Of a stretch of 6,649 bases of DNA, positions 5,812 through 6,649 are shown in pieces. A program made the position numbers and the translations under genes. Under the pieces are notes generated by a model that saw only the letters and a program-made list of their open reading frames with translations, had not been told where the DNA came from and searched no databases. Source of the stretch: an uncultured Christensenellaceae bacterium (GTDB lineage Bacteria > Bacillota > Clostridia > Christensenellales > Aristaeellaceae); assembly GCA_905236495.1 (NCBI GenBank), contig CAJOPV010000147.1:1-6649 (forward strand), in the 5' to 3' direction. Position 1 is the stretch's first letter. The number at the start of each line of letters is the position of its first letter.

Positions 5812-6649
5812 ATGCCAATCTGGTTAGGAATTGTCATCGCGCTGGTCGCTTTGCTGATCGGCGCGTATGTGGGCTACACCTATCGCAAAAGCGTAGCCGA
5901 AAAGAAGATCGGGCGCACGGAAGAATACGCCAAGAAGCTGCTGGACGACGCCACGAGAAAAGCGGAGGACAGCAAAAAGGAAATGATCCTGGCTGCCAAG
6001 GAAGAAATATTGCAGCTCAAGAGCGAACTGGATAAGGAAAGCCGCGCCCGCCGCACCGAACTGCAGCGCTCCGAGCGCCGCATGGAGCAGCGGGAAGAAA
6101 CGCTGGATAAGCGCGAGGCCCAATTGGATAAGCGCAAGGATGCCATCGCCGCCCGGGAGGAAAGCCTGGAAGAAAAATTTGCCGACGTGCAGAAGCTGGA
6201 AGCCGAAACCGAGGAGGTCAAGCAAAAGCAGATCGCCGAATTGGAGCGCATCGCCACCATGACCCAGGACGAGGCCCGGCAGACGGTGATCGAACGGGTG
6301 CAGAAGGAAGCGTTCCACGACGCCGCCGCCACGGTGCGGGAAATCGAAAGCCGCGCCAAGGAGGAGGGCGAAAAGAAGGCCCGTAACATCATCGCCCTGG
6401 CGATCCAGAAATGCGCCGCGGACCACGTGGCGGAAAGCACGGTATCCGTTATCAATTTGCCCAACGACGATATGAAGGGCCGCATCATCGGGCGGGAGGG
6501 CCGGAACATCCGAGCCCTGGAAACCGCCACCGGCGTTGACCTCATTATCGACGATACCCCGGAGGCCGTCATCGTATCCGCTTTCGATCCCGTGCGGCGT
6601 GAAATCGCCCGGCTGGCGATTGAAAAGCTCATCATGGACGGTCGCATCC
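5812..6649 (+). CDS. rny: Ribonuclease Y, N-terminal half (3' end cut off by window)
   Basis: Membrane-anchored endoribonuclease that starts bulk mRNA decay in Bacillota, the functional counterpart of RNase E. The frame runs off the window after 279 complete codons of a protein usually near 520. In order: one transmembrane helix at residues 3-21 (IWLGIVIALVALLIGAYVGY); a long, highly charged coiled coil from about 24 to 165 (repeated REE, DKRE and EEK heptad-like runs) used for dimerisation; and a KH RNA-binding domain from about 210, with the GXXG loop in GRIIGREGRNIRALE (223-237; G227 and G230). The last visible codons, LIMDGRI, match the family just before the HD domain, whose catalytic His-Asp pair is outside the window. 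The ribosome site GAAGGGAGG (5792-5800) is 11 nt from the ATG, slightly long. The start is fixed by the immediate membrane helix. The gene lies behind a leader with its own promoter and terminator, which may regulate it. Confidence 0.95.
   Translation, partial: MPIWLGIVIALVALLIGAYVGYTYRKSVAEKKIGRTEEYAKKLLDDATRKAEDSKKEMILAAKEEILQLKSELDKESRARRTELQRSERRMEQREETLDKREAQLDKRKDAIAAREESLEEKFADVQKLEAETEEVKQKQIAELERIATMTQDEARQTVIERVQKEAFHDAAATVREIESRAKEEGEKKARNIIALAIQKCAADHVAESTVSVINLPNDDMKGRIIGREGRNIRALETATGVDLIIDDTPEAVIVSAFDPVRREIARLAIEKLIMDGRI

Noticed and set aside
5824..6647. Minus-strand frames opposite rny (5824-6426 and 5880-6647)
   Set aside because: They mirror the coiled-coil codons of rny, giving serine/leucine-rich nonsense, and rny itself is unmistakable.
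1..6649. A new defence, mobile or biosynthetic system
   Set aside because: All four coding genes are well-known housekeeping families with intact motifs; no integrase, transposase, repeat-spacer array or hypothetical cluster is present. The only unexplained element is the RNA/leader before rny.

Overview
The window looks like chromosomal DNA from a GC-rich, Clostridia-like member of the Bacillota. The evidence is the gene set (long-form hibernation factor, AddA-type rather than RecB-type recombination helicase-nuclease, RNase Y, orphan MreB/Mbl-like actin), strong Shine-Dalgarno sites (AAAGGAG, GAAGGAGG, GAAGGGAGG) and classic sigma-A promoters with 17-bp spacers. Every gene is a recognisable housekeeping gene. 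I see no mobile element, CRISPR array, toxin-antitoxin pair, tRNA or rRNA.

Layout. (1) 1-499: 3' part of a long-form hpf/raiA gene on the plus strand, followed by two tandem GC-rich hairpins, the second an intrinsic terminator. (2) 717-1745: an mreB-family gene on the minus strand, convergent with hpf, with its own terminator at 683-704. (3) 1746-2031: a divergent control region with two back-to-back sigma-A promoters, one reading left into mreB after a leader of about 175 nt, the other reading right into addA after a leader of about 20 nt. (4) 2032-5445: a complete addA gene with intact helicase motifs and nuclease residues, but no addB beside it. (5) 5446-5811: a 366-bp gap that is far from empty. 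It holds a terminator for addA, a near-consensus promoter (TTGACA, 17 bp, TAAAAT), about 200 nt of strongly self-complementary sequence with a 14-bp long-range helix, and a second strong intrinsic terminator. (6) 5812 to the window end: the 5' half of rny (RNase Y), with membrane anchor, coiled coil and KH domain; the HD nuclease domain lies past the edge.

The genes do not form one operon. hpf, mreB and addA each appear to be separate transcription units. rny sits behind a leader or small-RNA gene with its own promoter and terminator. The best candidate for something undescribed is that 5535-5757 element: either a stand-alone structured RNA of about 215 nt with a 6S-like rod shape, or an attenuator that sets how much transcription reaches rny. 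The two are not exclusive, because the 5' end of the RNA can also pair with the terminator's 3' arm and U-tract.
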